Shown here: in pieces, positions 55,763-64,000 of the stretch
How the letters are laid out: every line of letters starts with the position of its first letter
How positions within the stretch are numbered: the stretch's first letter is position 1
Source of the DNA: Clostridium beijerinckii HUN142
GTDB lineage: Bacteria; Bacillota; Clostridia; Clostridiales; Clostridiaceae
Assembly (NCBI RefSeq): GCF_000621745.1
Contig: NZ_JHXK01000013.1
Coordinates: 124,001-188,000 of the forward strand
Length of the DNA: 64,000 nucleotides
Reading direction: 5' to 3'
Made by a program: the position numbers and the translations under genes
Notes under the pieces: generated by a model
The model's input: only the letters and a program-made list of their open reading frames with translations
Database searches by the model: none
What the model was told of the DNA's origin: nothing

Positions 55763-57481
55763 ATGATTAATAATTTAAAAGTTAAACAGAAAATTTTCTT
55801 ATTTTCAGGGATAATGATTTTATTGATTATCTTTATGGGGGGAATTGGATATTATTATAATTTGCAATCAAATTATAATGTAACATCTATGTACAAAGAG
55901 AGATTGCTTCCAGTAGAGTGGCTAAATGATAATAGGAACCAATCAAGAGCAATAGAAGCAGATACATATAATATTATTTTGAACGTAAAAGATACTGAAG
56001 AACAAAATAAGAAATTGAATGATATTAAAGATAGAGTAAAGGCATATGATAAAAACTGGCAGGCTTATAAAGAAACTGAGCTTGAACAATTTGAATTAGA
56101 AACCGTACCATTAGTTGAGAATGATCTTAAAGAATATAGAGCGACAAGAGATGAAATTATAAAATTAGCTATGGAAGGAAAGCAAGAAGAGGCTTTGGAA
56201 AAATATAAATCAATAACTGGGAAAGTAGATGAATTTCAAAAAAACTTAAAAGCTTTGGCGACATATAATGCTGATAAAGCACAAGAAATAAATATTCAAA
56301 ATAACAATAGTTTTAATTATTCTAGAAATATTTTTATGGTATTAGGTTTTTTGTCCGTAGTGATAGCCACTACTTTATCAGTTATTATATCTAAAACAAT
56401 TGCTAATCCATTGAAATTATCAGTAGAATGCATTAGAGTTTTAGCCAAGAGAGATTTTACAGTATCAGTTCCTGAGCTACTTTTAAAAAGAAAGGATGAA
56501 ATGGGGGAGCTAGCTAATTCCATATTTTTAATGAAAAATGATATTAGTATTTTAGTGAAGGAGATAATGGAAAGATCACAGGATATGAACGCCTCTAGTC
56601 AAGAACTTTCTGCTACTGTGGAGGAATTAACAACAACTGTAGAGAGCATAGACGCATCAATTAGAAATATATCAAATGATTTGCAAGAAACAAGTGCATC
56701 ATCAGAAGAAATAAGCGCATCTATTCAGGAAGTGGATTCCAACATTAATTTGCTATCAAGTAAATCAATGGAGGGAAGTAATAATGCGAGTAAATCAAAA
56801 GAAAGAGCCACAGAAGTACAAAGCCAAGGTAAAGCATCATTAGAGGAAGCAAGAAGATTATATGAAGAAAAGAGAGAAAAGGGGGTTAAAGCAATTGAAT
56901 CTGGCAAGGTTGTAGAAGATATAAAGGCCATGGCAGATACTATAGCTGATATATCAGAGCAAACAAACTTACTTGCTCTTAATGCGGCAATTGAAGCAGC
57001 GAGAGCAGGAGACCATGGAAAAGGTTTTGCAGTGGTAGCAGAAGAAGTTAGGAAGTTAGCGGAAGGGGCATCCCAGGCGGTTACTATTATAAAAGATACA
57101 ATAGTAAAAGTACAAGCTGCGTTTAGAAATCTTTCTGATAATAACGTAGAAGTATTAGATTTTATAAAAGAAGATGTAAATTCCAAATTTGAGGATATGA
57201 AGAATATGGGAAATCAATATTATAATGATGCTGAATTTGTAGCAAATATGTCTGAAGAAATAGCTTCTATGTCAGAGGAACTTACAGCAACAATTCATGA
57301 AATAACTAATGTGGTACAGAATACAGCTGAAATTGCACAGAAATCATCTGAAAATGCTGAAACAATAAAAGATAGTGTAAGTGAAACAACAAGTGAAATA
57401 GAGCAGGTAGCAAAAGCTGCACAACAGCAGGCGCTGTTAGCAGAAAAGCTAAATGAAGTTGTAAACCAATTTAAGGTATAA
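55763..57481 (+). CDS. Methyl-accepting chemotaxis protein
   Basis: A transmembrane chemoreceptor: membrane segment about 10-28, a helical four-helix-bundle sensor (about 30-185, Glu/Lys rich, 4HB_MCP type), second membrane segment about 190-210, HAMP domain (about 212-265), and a long signalling coiled coil. The receptor tip, bound by CheA and CheW, is clear: [38 protein letters not shown], given here as separate runs around [14 protein letters not shown] and [12 protein letters not shown]. Ligand unknown. GGGGGATAA precedes ATG 55763; a terminator follows. Confidence 0.94.
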   Translation: MINNLKVKQKIFLFSGIMILLIIFMGGIGYYYNLQSNYNVTSMYKERLLPVEWLNDNRNQSRAIEADTYNIILNVKDTEEQNKKLNDIKDRVKAYDKNWQAYKETELEQFELETVPLVENDLKEYRATRDEIIKLAMEGKQEEALEKYKSITGKVDEFQKNLKALATYNADKAQEINIQNNNSFNYSRNIFMVLGFLSVVIATTLSVIISKTIANPLKLSVECIRVLAKRDFTVSVPELLLKRKDEMGELANSIFLMKNDISILVKEIMERSQDMNASSQELSATVEELTTTVESIDASIRNISNDLQETSASSEEISASIQEVDSNINLLSSKSMEGSNNASKSKERATEVQSQGKASLEEARRLYEEKREKGVKAIESGKVVEDIKAMADTIADISEQTNLLALNAAIEAARAGDHGKGFAVVAEEVRKLAEGASQAVTIIKDTIVKVQAAFRNLSDNNVEVLDFIKEDVNSKFEDMKNMGNQYYNDAEFVANMSEEIASMSEELTATIHEITNVVQNTAEIAQKSSENAETIKDSVSETTSEIEQVAKAAQQQALLAEKLNEVVNQFKV

Positions 57482-57528
57482 GCAATTATAATTAATAAAT
57501 TTATTTAAAAATTATATTATTTAAAATG

Positions 57529-57567
57529 AAGATAGCGCTTTCAAGATGAAGTGCTATCTTTTTTTAT
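57529..57567 (+). terminator. Terminator after the chemoreceptor gene
   Basis: A 12-pair stem (AAGATAGCGCTT with AAGTGCTATCTT) followed by seven T. Confidence 0.88.
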
Positions 57568-57783
57568 AAACTATTTTTTCATTTGATGAGAGATCTATCT
57601 TGTCTAATTACATTAGTGTAAGTCTACAAGTAAATCTTTTATAATGATGTTTACTTAAATTGTATATAATTTGTAATTAGAATGTAACAAAACTGTGACA
57701 ATTATTTTCTAGAATATAAATATAGATTTAAGAGAGTTTACAACTCAACATTTAATTTATGAATAATATTTGAGGTGATAAAT
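57568..57783. other. Intergenic before the glycan operon
   Basis: No coding frame seen. A promoter for the glycosyltransferase operon is expected here. GTGACA near 57694 with an AT-rich -10 region some 17 bases later is a weak candidate only. Confidence 0.35.
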
Positions 57784-58770
57784 ATGAATGATAAAATAGT
57801 TTATTCTATTATAGTACCTTTATATAATGAGGAACTTGTCATAAATCAAAGCTACAAAAGACTTAAGGAAGTTATGGATTCCATAAATGAAAGTTATGAA
57901 ATTGTATTTGTAAATGATGGGAGTAAAGATAGAACAAGAGAAATAGCAGAAGAAATATGTAGCAGAGATGAGAATATAAAACTTATCAATTTTTCAAGAA
58001 ATTTTGGTCATCAAGCAGCGATAACAGCAGGGATGGATTTAGCATTAGGAGATGCAATTATTGTGATAGATGCTGATCTTCAAGATCCACCAGAAGTAAT
58101 GCTTAAAATGATTGAAAAATGGAAAGAAGGCTATGAGGTTGTCTATGGAAAAAGAGTAAAGAGAGAAGGGGAAACCTTTTTTAAAAAATTTACTGCAAGA
58201 GTATATTATAGATTATTAAGAAGCATGACAACAGTTGATGTTCCGGTAGATACAGGAGATTTCAGACTTATAGATAGGAAAGTTTGTAATACGCTAATAG
58301 CTTTACCAGAAAGAAATAGATATGTAAGAGGACTTGTGAGTTGGGTTGGCTATAAGCAGACTTATGTTGAGTTTATAAGACAGGAAAGATTTGCAGGAGA
58401 AACTAAATACCCTTTAAAAAAGATGTTTAAGTTGGCATGTGATGGTATAACATCACTATCATATAAGCCACTTATTATTGCAGGACATTTTGGAGCTCTA
58501 GCTTTGTTAGTTGGAATAGTTTTAATGTTTGTTGATATTATTAAGTCTATAATTAATAAAAGTAGTTTATTGAACATTACAATGATGGTAGGAATTAACA
58601 TGATGATGTTTGGAGTAGTTTTAGGTTGTATTGGAATAATGGGGCAGTATATTGGAAGAATATTTGATGAAAGTAAAGGCAGGCCAATTTATATAATTTC
58701 GAGTACAACAAATTATAATAGATCAAGTAAAAAATATAATATTATTAATCTAGAGAAAAAGACATTATAG
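57784..58770 (+). CDS. Polyprenyl-phosphate glycosyltransferase (GT2, YkcC/GtrB/DPM1 type)
   Basis: It has a cytoplasmic GT2 domain (about 5-230) with VPLYNEE at the start, FVNDGSKDRT, the metal DxD within VIDADLQDPPE and the DTGDFRLIDR motif, followed by two membrane segments (about 235-257 and 268-292). Such enzymes load a sugar onto undecaprenyl phosphate for use outside the cell. It is directly followed by a GT39-like transferase, the same pair as ykcC-ykcB of Bacillus. GAGGTG sets ATG 57784 over GTG 57775. Confidence 0.92.
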   Translation: MNDKIVYSIIVPLYNEELVINQSYKRLKEVMDSINESYEIVFVNDGSKDRTREIAEEICSRDENIKLINFSRNFGHQAAITAGMDLALGDAIIVIDADLQDPPEVMLKMIEKWKEGYEVVYGKRVKREGETFFKKFTARVYYRLLRSMTTVDVPVDTGDFRLIDRKVCNTLIALPERNRYVRGLVSWVGYKQTYVEFIRQERFAGETKYPLKKMFKLACDGITSLSYKPLIIAGHFGALALLVGIVLMFVDIIKSIINKSSLLNITMMVGINMMMFGVVLGCIGIMGQYIGRIFDESKGRPIYIISSTTNYNRSSKKYNIINLEKKTL

Positions 58771-58783
58771 AGGGGGAACGAAT

Positions 58784-60997
58784 TTGAAGAAATTAAAATT
58801 AACTAAAGAGAATATAAGTATATCTTTAATTTTAATATTATCTGCGATATTGAATTTTGCTAATATAAGAATTGAAGGATATGGTAATAGTTACTATGCT
58901 GCTGGAGTAAAGAGCATGACTATGAATATTAAAAATTTCTTTTTTGTATCCTTCGATCCAGGGAGTTTTGTTACAATTGATAAACCGCCAATGGGATTTT
59001 GGATACAGGCTTTATTTGCTAAGATACTTGGATTTAGCGGATGGAGTATATTATTACCGCAAGCATTAGCTGGAGTAATTTCAGTTTATCTTGTATATTT
59101 TCTAGTGAAAAGATCTTTTGGGAGTGTAGCGGGACTTATTTCAGGATTATGTCTTTCAGTAACTCCAGTTTTTGTAGCAGCAAGCAGAAACAACACCATA
59201 GATAACTTGCTTGTCTTAACACTGCTCTTTGCTTGTTTGGCTCTTACAATAGCTGCTGAAAGTGGAAAGGCTAAATATCTTTATCTAAGTTTAATACTTG
59301 TTGGAATTGGTTTTAATATAAAAATGCTAGAAGCATATATGATTGGACCAGCAATTTATATAACATACCTTCTTTCTTCATCTATAACATTAAAAAAGAG
59401 AATAACTCATGTTGTTATAGGGACATTTATTCTTTTGTCAGTATCACTGTCTTGGGCATTAATTGTAGATCTAGTGCCAGCACAAAATAGACCTTATATT
59501 GGTAGCAGTACAGATAATAGTGTTATGGAACTTATAGTTGGTCACAATGGATTAGAAAGACTTGGACTTGGCAGTAAATCAAATAAGGGACCTAATGCTA
59601 GTAATAATAAAAAAGATGATAGACAAATGCAATCATACAATAATATCGAGATAAGTAATGATCAGAATAAACAAGTGAGTAAAGGAAATTCTAATGGAAT
59701 TGGAAGTGAGTTACAAAACAGAGATGGACAAGATAATGAAAGTGTGAAGGAAGCGCCTAATGGAGGAATGCTAGGTGGAGGCCCAGGGGGACAAGGAGGA
59801 CTTCAAGGCTCTTTTGGAGGACAGACAAAAGCAGGAATAACAAGATTATTTTCTAAAAATAGTTTATCTGATCAAATAGTTTGGTTTTTACCACTTGCAT
59901 TATTAGGTTTTGTAGCTGGTGCTATAAAAGAAAAACTAAGATTAAAGTTAGATAATAAAAGAAAAATATCGTTAGCATTATGGATCATATGGTTAGTGCC
60001 TGAATTCATCTATTTTAGCTACACAACAGGTTTGTTCCATCCATATTATTTAACAATGATGGCACCGCCAGCAGCAGCATTAGCTGGAATTGGAATAGTA
60101 ATAATGTGGAAGCTTTATAATGAAAAAAAATGGGCATCATGGTTATTACCAATAACGTTAATTATAGAAGGTTTTGTTAATATGATGATGTTATCTTATT
60201 TTTCAAATAACCTATCAGATAGTGTAAGAAAAATAATTTTAATAGCCTTGTTACTATGTTTTTTAACTTCATTAATATTAGCAATATTAAATTTATTGAG
60301 CTTTATTAGAAGAAAAAATGATACTAATTTAAGTGATAATAAGGACATACACTTGAAAAAGATATTGCTAGGAATTTCTATGGTTAGTATTTTAACAGTA
60401 CCATTTATTGGATCAAGTTCAGCAATTACTCATAGTGTAAATAGTACTATTCCCACTGCTGGATTGGAACTTCTTTCAAACAGTGAAAGAGGCGGAGCAA
60501 GTTTTGGCAAGGAAAGAAGTGACAATGGTAAAAATTCGAAGTTGCTTGATTTCTTAAAAAGTAATATAACAACTGAAAAATATTCACTTGTCGTACCATC
60601 ATCACAAAGCGCTGATAGTATAATAATCCAAACTGGTGAACCAGTAATGGCTCTTGGTGGATTTTCAGGATCTGATAAAATTCTTTCTTTAGACGAATTT
60701 AAAGAGATGGTTAAGAATGGAGAAGTAAGATATGTACTCACTGGGGGCATGGGCAGAGGCGGAAGTAGTGAAATTTTAAATTGGGTTGCTGAAAATGGAA
60801 CGTTAGTTCCGGAAAGTCAATATAAGGATGTTGTATCAAATGATGAACAAAATGTTAAAGACAGTAACGACATAAAAAATAAATCCAAAAATGAAAATCA
60901 AAATACCAATTCAGTAAGGCAGGATATGGGAGGACCAGGAGGAAATAATTCGGAACAATTATATGATTTAAAGGATGAATCAAATATTTTAAAATAA
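58784..60997 (+). CDS. GT39/ArnT-like membrane glycosyltransferase (YkcB type)
   Basis: A 737-residue polytopic membrane protein with about a dozen membrane segments. The N-terminal catalytic loop shows YGNSYYAAGVKSM and FDPGSFVTIDKPPMGFW, typical of bacterial GT39/PMT-like enzymes that take sugars from polyprenyl phosphate. An unusual hydrophilic insert (about 265-355) is rich in Asn, Gln and Ser and ends in a Gly-rich run (MLGGGPGGQGG). The C-terminal soluble domain has another Gly-rich patch and an Asn/Lys tail. It starts with TTG 58784 after AGAGGGGG. Acceptor unknown (lipoteichoic acid, protein or other glycan). Confidence 0.88.
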   Translation: MKKLKLTKENISISLILILSAILNFANIRIEGYGNSYYAAGVKSMTMNIKNFFFVSFDPGSFVTIDKPPMGFWIQALFAKILGFSGWSILLPQALAGVISVYLVYFLVKRSFGSVAGLISGLCLSVTPVFVAASRNNTIDNLLVLTLLFACLALTIAAESGKAKYLYLSLILVGIGFNIKMLEAYMIGPAIYITYLLSSSITLKKRITHVVIGTFILLSVSLSWALIVDLVPAQNRPYIGSSTDNSVMELIVGHNGLERLGLGSKSNKGPNASNNKKDDRQMQSYNNIEISNDQNKQVSKGNSNGIGSELQNRDGQDNESVKEAPNGGMLGGGPGGQGGLQGSFGGQTKAGITRLFSKNSLSDQIVWFLPLALLGFVAGAIKEKLRLKLDNKRKISLALWIIWLVPEFIYFSYTTGLFHPYYLTMMAPPAAALAGIGIVIMWKLYNEKKWASWLLPITLIIEGFVNMMMLSYFSNNLSDSVRKIILIALLLCFLTSLILAILNLLSFIRRKNDTNLSDNKDIHLKKILLGISMVSILTVPFIGSSSAITHSVNSTIPTAGLELLSNSERGGASFGKERSDNGKNSKLLDFLKSNITTEKYSLVVPSSQSADSIIIQTGEPVMALGGFSGSDKILSLDEFKEMVKNGEVRYVLTGGMGRGGSSEILNWVAENGTLVPESQYKDVVSNDEQNVKDSNDIKNKSKNENQNTNSVRQDMGGPGGNNSEQLYDLKDESNILK

Positions 60998-61009
60998 GTT
61001 TTTTCAAAT

Positions 61010-61135
61010 AAAAAGGGCATGCATTCGTGCAAGTTATTAAAATTTAGCTACACAAAGACTAAAGAGTTTAGCTCTTAAGGCGATTTTAAAGCTGATTTTT
61101 ATAGTTTAATATTTGCAGAAGCAAGCCCTTTTTTA
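61010..61135 (+). terminator. Long multi-stem structure ending in a T run
   Basis: AAAAAGGGC (61010-61018) pairs with GCCCTTTTT (61125-61133) around about 106 bases that contain small hairpins, including TGCA-TTCG-TGCA (61019-61030) and AAGAG-TTTAG-CTCTT (61062-61076). It can be the terminator of the preceding gene or an attenuator leader of the next. Confidence 0.5.
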
Positions 61136-61235
61136 TTACATTTAAAATTTTAGTAAGTCAAGGGCTTGATTAGGATTAAAATGTAGAAATTAAATTGCAG
61201 CATATATTTAGATATCGTGAAAGGAAACAATAGTA

Positions 61236-62990
61236 ATGAGCGAAGTAAACTTTAAAAAATATATATTTAGAATAGGGTTGGCTTTTATATTATTAGTATC
61301 AATGTTTTCTAGCATTTATGCGATAAAAAATTATAAAAGCGATAATATTATGGAACAAAGTGGTGGATTTAAAAGGACTTTAAATATTAAAAATAGTGAG
61401 AATTTACCAGATAATATACCTTCCTTAAATAATAGTGAACCTGATTTACAGAATAATAATATTAAAAGTGATAATAATCAATATGATTCGAAAGGAATAG
61501 TTTCACCAAATGCAGATTCATTTGAGATAGGCATGAATGACAAACCACAGAAAGATGATAATATAGGATCAAATGAAAGTCGGGATAATCAATTTGACTC
61601 TAATAGAAATAAACAGAGAGAAAAAAATAAAAATGCTAAACAAGGAGAGTTCAATGGCAATATTCAAAGAGGGGGAGTTGATGATAGATATCTTTTAAGT
61701 ATCACAATATACTCAGTATTATTTCTAATTGTGTCATGTAGTGTTTACTGTTTAGTTAAACGAAAAAATATAGAATTTAATTATAAAGATGAAAAATTAT
61801 TAATAATTACATTAGTATTTACAGGAATCTTTTTAAGAATCTCGGCTTCCACACTTATAAATGGACATAATGATATTAATTTATTTAAAAATTGGGCAGA
61901 AACTGCGGCAAACGGTTTTACACAATTTTATGCTAATGCTAGACAAGCCGATTATCCACCTGTATATATATACATATTAGGGTGCATAGGAAAAATTGCA
62001 AATATACAAGTATTTAATTTGTATTATATATTATTACTTAAAATTCCATCTATAATAGCAGATGTTGTGACAGCCTATTTTATATATAGGATTGGGAAAA
62101 GGTTTCTAAATGCAGTAACTAGTATTTTTTTGGCCACATTTTACATCTTTAATCCAGCAATTTTTATAGATTCCACATTTTGGGGACAAGTTGATTCTTT
62201 ATTTACATTACTCATTGTTATTTCGATATATCTGTTATATGAAAAAAAATATGTATTTTCATCAGTAATGTTTGCATTATCTGTATTTATGAAACCACAG
62301 GGAATTATATTTCTTCCAGTACTTTTCTTTGAATTAGTTAGACAAAGAAAAATTAGAAATTTTATATATGCTGCAGTTTCAGCGGTAGCAACTGTAATTG
62401 TAATTATAATTCCTTTTTCGGTAAACGAACAAAGTCCAACTTGGATTTTTAATCTCTATTTAAAGACAATATCAGAATATCCATATGCTTCTGTAAATGC
62501 GTTCAATTTTTTTGGTTTAGTAGGGGCAAATTATAAAAATGATAATACTACATTTTTTATATTTAACTATCATACAATTGGAATTATGTTTATAATTCTA
62601 ACAACTTTAATTGGCTGGATTATATATATAAAAGGGAATGATAGAAAGTATATTTCAGCAATATCCTTACTTCAAATTGCAGGAGTATTTACGTTTTCGG
62701 TTGGAATGCACGAAAGATACTTATTTCCAGCGGTAGCATTATCAATTTTAGCATTTATATATTCAAAAGACAGGAGATTTTTTATAATGGCTATTGGGTT
62801 TAGTATTACTAGCTATATCAACATCTCCACGGTTTTCTTCAAAACAAACACATCAGTTTTTGCGGTTTTATTGAAAGTAACTTCATTATTTAATGTAATA
62901 TTAGTTTTATATTTAGTAAAAGTTATTATAGATAACACTGTTAAAAAATTTTCTTTGAAAATTGATAATAAGGAGAGTGAATTGTTATGA
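61236..62990 (+). CDS. Multi-pass membrane glycosyltransferase-like protein
   Basis: A 584-residue membrane protein: a first segment (about 9-27), then a hydrophilic Asn/Asp/Ser-rich outer stretch to about residue 145, then about ten membrane segments. NGHNDINLFKNWAETAANG and ADYPPVYIYILG resemble the first outer loop of GT-C mannosyltransferase-type enzymes that use polyprenyl-phosphate sugars. It overlaps galU by four bases. AAAGGAAAC precedes ATG 61236. Substrate and acceptor unknown. Confidence 0.8.
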   Translation: MSEVNFKKYIFRIGLAFILLVSMFSSIYAIKNYKSDNIMEQSGGFKRTLNIKNSENLPDNIPSLNNSEPDLQNNNIKSDNNQYDSKGIVSPNADSFEIGMNDKPQKDDNIGSNESRDNQFDSNRNKQREKNKNAKQGEFNGNIQRGGVDDRYLLSITIYSVLFLIVSCSVYCLVKRKNIEFNYKDEKLLIITLVFTGIFLRISASTLINGHNDINLFKNWAETAANGFTQFYANARQADYPPVYIYILGCIGKIANIQVFNLYYILLLKIPSIIADVVTAYFIYRIGKRFLNAVTSIFLATFYIFNPAIFIDSTFWGQVDSLFTLLIVISIYLLYEKKYVFSSVMFALSVFMKPQGIIFLPVLFFELVRQRKIRNFIYAAVSAVATVIVIIIPFSVNEQSPTWIFNLYLKTISEYPYASVNAFNFFGLVGANYKNDNTTFFIFNYHTIGIMFIILTTLIGWIIYIKGNDRKYISAISLLQIAGVFTFSVGMHERYLFPAVALSILAFIYSKDRRFFIMAIGFSITSYINISTVFFKTNTSVFAVLLKVTSLFNVILVLYLVKVIIDNTVKKFSLKIDNKESELL

Positions 62991-63877
62991 ACGTAAGAAA
63001 AGCTGTAATACCTGCAGCTGGCCTTGGAACTAGGTTTTTGCCAGCAACTAAAGCCCAGCCAAAAGAAATGTTACCTATAGTAGATAAACCTACTATCCAA
63101 TATATAGTAGAAGAAGCAGTTGAATCTGGCATTGAGGAAATACTTATAATAACAGGGAGAAATAAACGGGCCATAGAAGATCATTTTGATAAATCTGTAG
63201 AGCTTGAAGATGAGCTTGAGAATAGTAAAAAAGACGAGTTGCTTAAGATGGTACAAAGTATATCTAATATGGTAGATATTTACTATACACGTCAAAAAGA
63301 ACCCAAAGGACTTGGAGATGCAATAAGTCATGCTAAAAATTTTGTTGGAAATGAACCTTTTGCAGTAATGCTTGGTGATGATATAGTTGATAATGAAGTT
63401 CCATGCTTAAAACAATTGATAAATTGCTACGATAAATATAAGACTTCAGTATTAGGCGTTCAAGAAATCTCTGAATGTAATATACCGAAATATGGAATAA
63501 TAAAAGGGATAGAGATTGATGATGGACTTTATAAGGTTAGTGATATGGTAGAAAAGCCTAAAATTGAAGAGGCACCATCTAACATAGCTATTTTAGGTAG
63601 ATATATAATAACGCCAGATATATTTGATATACTTGAAAGTACCAAACCAGGAAAATCAGGAGAAATTCAATTGACAGATGCGTTAAAAGAATTAACAAGG
63701 CAAGAAGCAGTATATGCTTATTGCTTTGAAGGAAAAAGGTATGATGTTGGTGATAAGTTAGGATACCTTCAAGCTAATATAGAATTTACTTTAAAACGCG
63801 ATGATTTAAGGGATGATTTTATAACTTACTTGTCAGATTTAAGAGATAGAAGTGTTAATCTAGATTTGATTCATTAA
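62987..63877 (+). CDS. galU: UTP-glucose-1-phosphate uridylyltransferase
   Basis: GalU makes UDP-glucose, the donor for glycolipids, teichoic acid sugars and other glycans. The nucleotide site AAGLGTRFLPATKAQPKEM is typical (residues about 9-27), with PIVDKPTIQYIVEEA, LGDDIVDNE and YDVGDKLGYLQA. The 296 residues are normal. Its ATGA overlap with the glycosyltransferase gene ties UDP-glucose supply to the glycan operon. After the stop, 123 bases remain with no further gene. Confidence 0.96.
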   Translation: MNVRKAVIPAAGLGTRFLPATKAQPKEMLPIVDKPTIQYIVEEAVESGIEEILIITGRNKRAIEDHFDKSVELEDELENSKKDELLKMVQSISNMVDIYYTRQKEPKGLGDAISHAKNFVGNEPFAVMLGDDIVDNEVPCLKQLINCYDKYKTSVLGVQEISECNIPKYGIIKGIEIDDGLYKVSDMVEKPKIEEAPSNIAILGRYIITPDIFDILESTKPGKSGEIQLTDALKELTRQEAVYAYCFEGKRYDVGDKLGYLQANIEFTLKRDDLRDDFITYLSDLRDRSVNLDLIH

Positions 63878-64000
63878 AACGTAATACATTGTCTAGATGA
63901 TGCAAACTTTATATAATTTTCCCCGTTTGTATAAAAATATTTTATAAATAAATTAATATATCAATAGTTAGGAAAAACAAATTTATAGTATGAGTATAGT

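Overview
The window reads as chromosomal DNA of a low-GC, endospore-forming, solventogenic Clostridium. The strongest match from gene order is the Clostridium beijerinckii group, but that is inference from memory and no database was searched. The support is very AT-rich DNA with strong Shine-Dalgarno sites, a complete spoIIIAA-AH operon, spoIVB, spo0A, and an iron alcohol dehydrogenase of the butanol-dehydrogenase type. No rRNA, tRNA, CRISPR array or intact transposase was recognised.

Left part (1-43.2 kb) is dense housekeeping DNA. It runs: cell wall and division genes (murF end, mraY, ftsW/spoVE, ftsQ, DUF881-sbp-DUF881, yggS, sepF, yggT, ylmH, divIVA); a leftward motA-motB pair; rluD, pyrR, an RNA methylase, a MurR/RpiR regulator and leftward rqcH; dapF, a lipoprotein, a GNAT and a small protein; a nine-gene ComG/type II-like pseudopilus operon; efp and a CD1247-type protein; spoIIIAA-AH; Asp23, nusB, folD, xseAB, ispA, dxs, tlyA, nadK, argR, recN; then spoIVB and spo0A. 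Many genes overlap by a few bases, and strong intrinsic terminators divide the transcription units.

From 44.6 to 47.6 kb lies a decayed accessory strip directly after spo0A. It holds a tyrosine-recombinase pseudogene, a 51-residue Spo0E-like phosphatase gene too short for most gene callers, two small membrane proteins and a frameshifted small gene. Two control regions stand out. A LexA-type SOS box overlaps the -35 element of the spo0E-like promoter. A run of nine G lies inside the spacer of the promoter before the frameshifted gene. The first suggests a DNA-damage input into Spo0A phosphorylation, which is the most interesting hypothesis here. The next gene, the uracil permease, carries a PyrR-type hairpin that would hide its ribosome binding site; pyrR itself lies at 11.3 kb.

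The right part (49-64 kb) is mixed. It has a secreted thioester-domain protein, a toxin-antitoxin pair (MqsR-like toxin with an MqsA-like zinc-ribbon/HTH antitoxin fused to a Panacea domain), a phosphoglycerate-mutase family phosphatase, a membrane metallophosphoesterase, a decayed thiolase next to an intact iron alcohol dehydrogenase, a chemoreceptor, and a glycan operon (polyprenyl-phosphate glycosyltransferase, GT39-like transferase, second membrane glycosyltransferase, galU). Further points for a second look are a hairpin between the Shine-Dalgarno and start codon of mraY, and a MerR-type promoter with no merR gene beside it.
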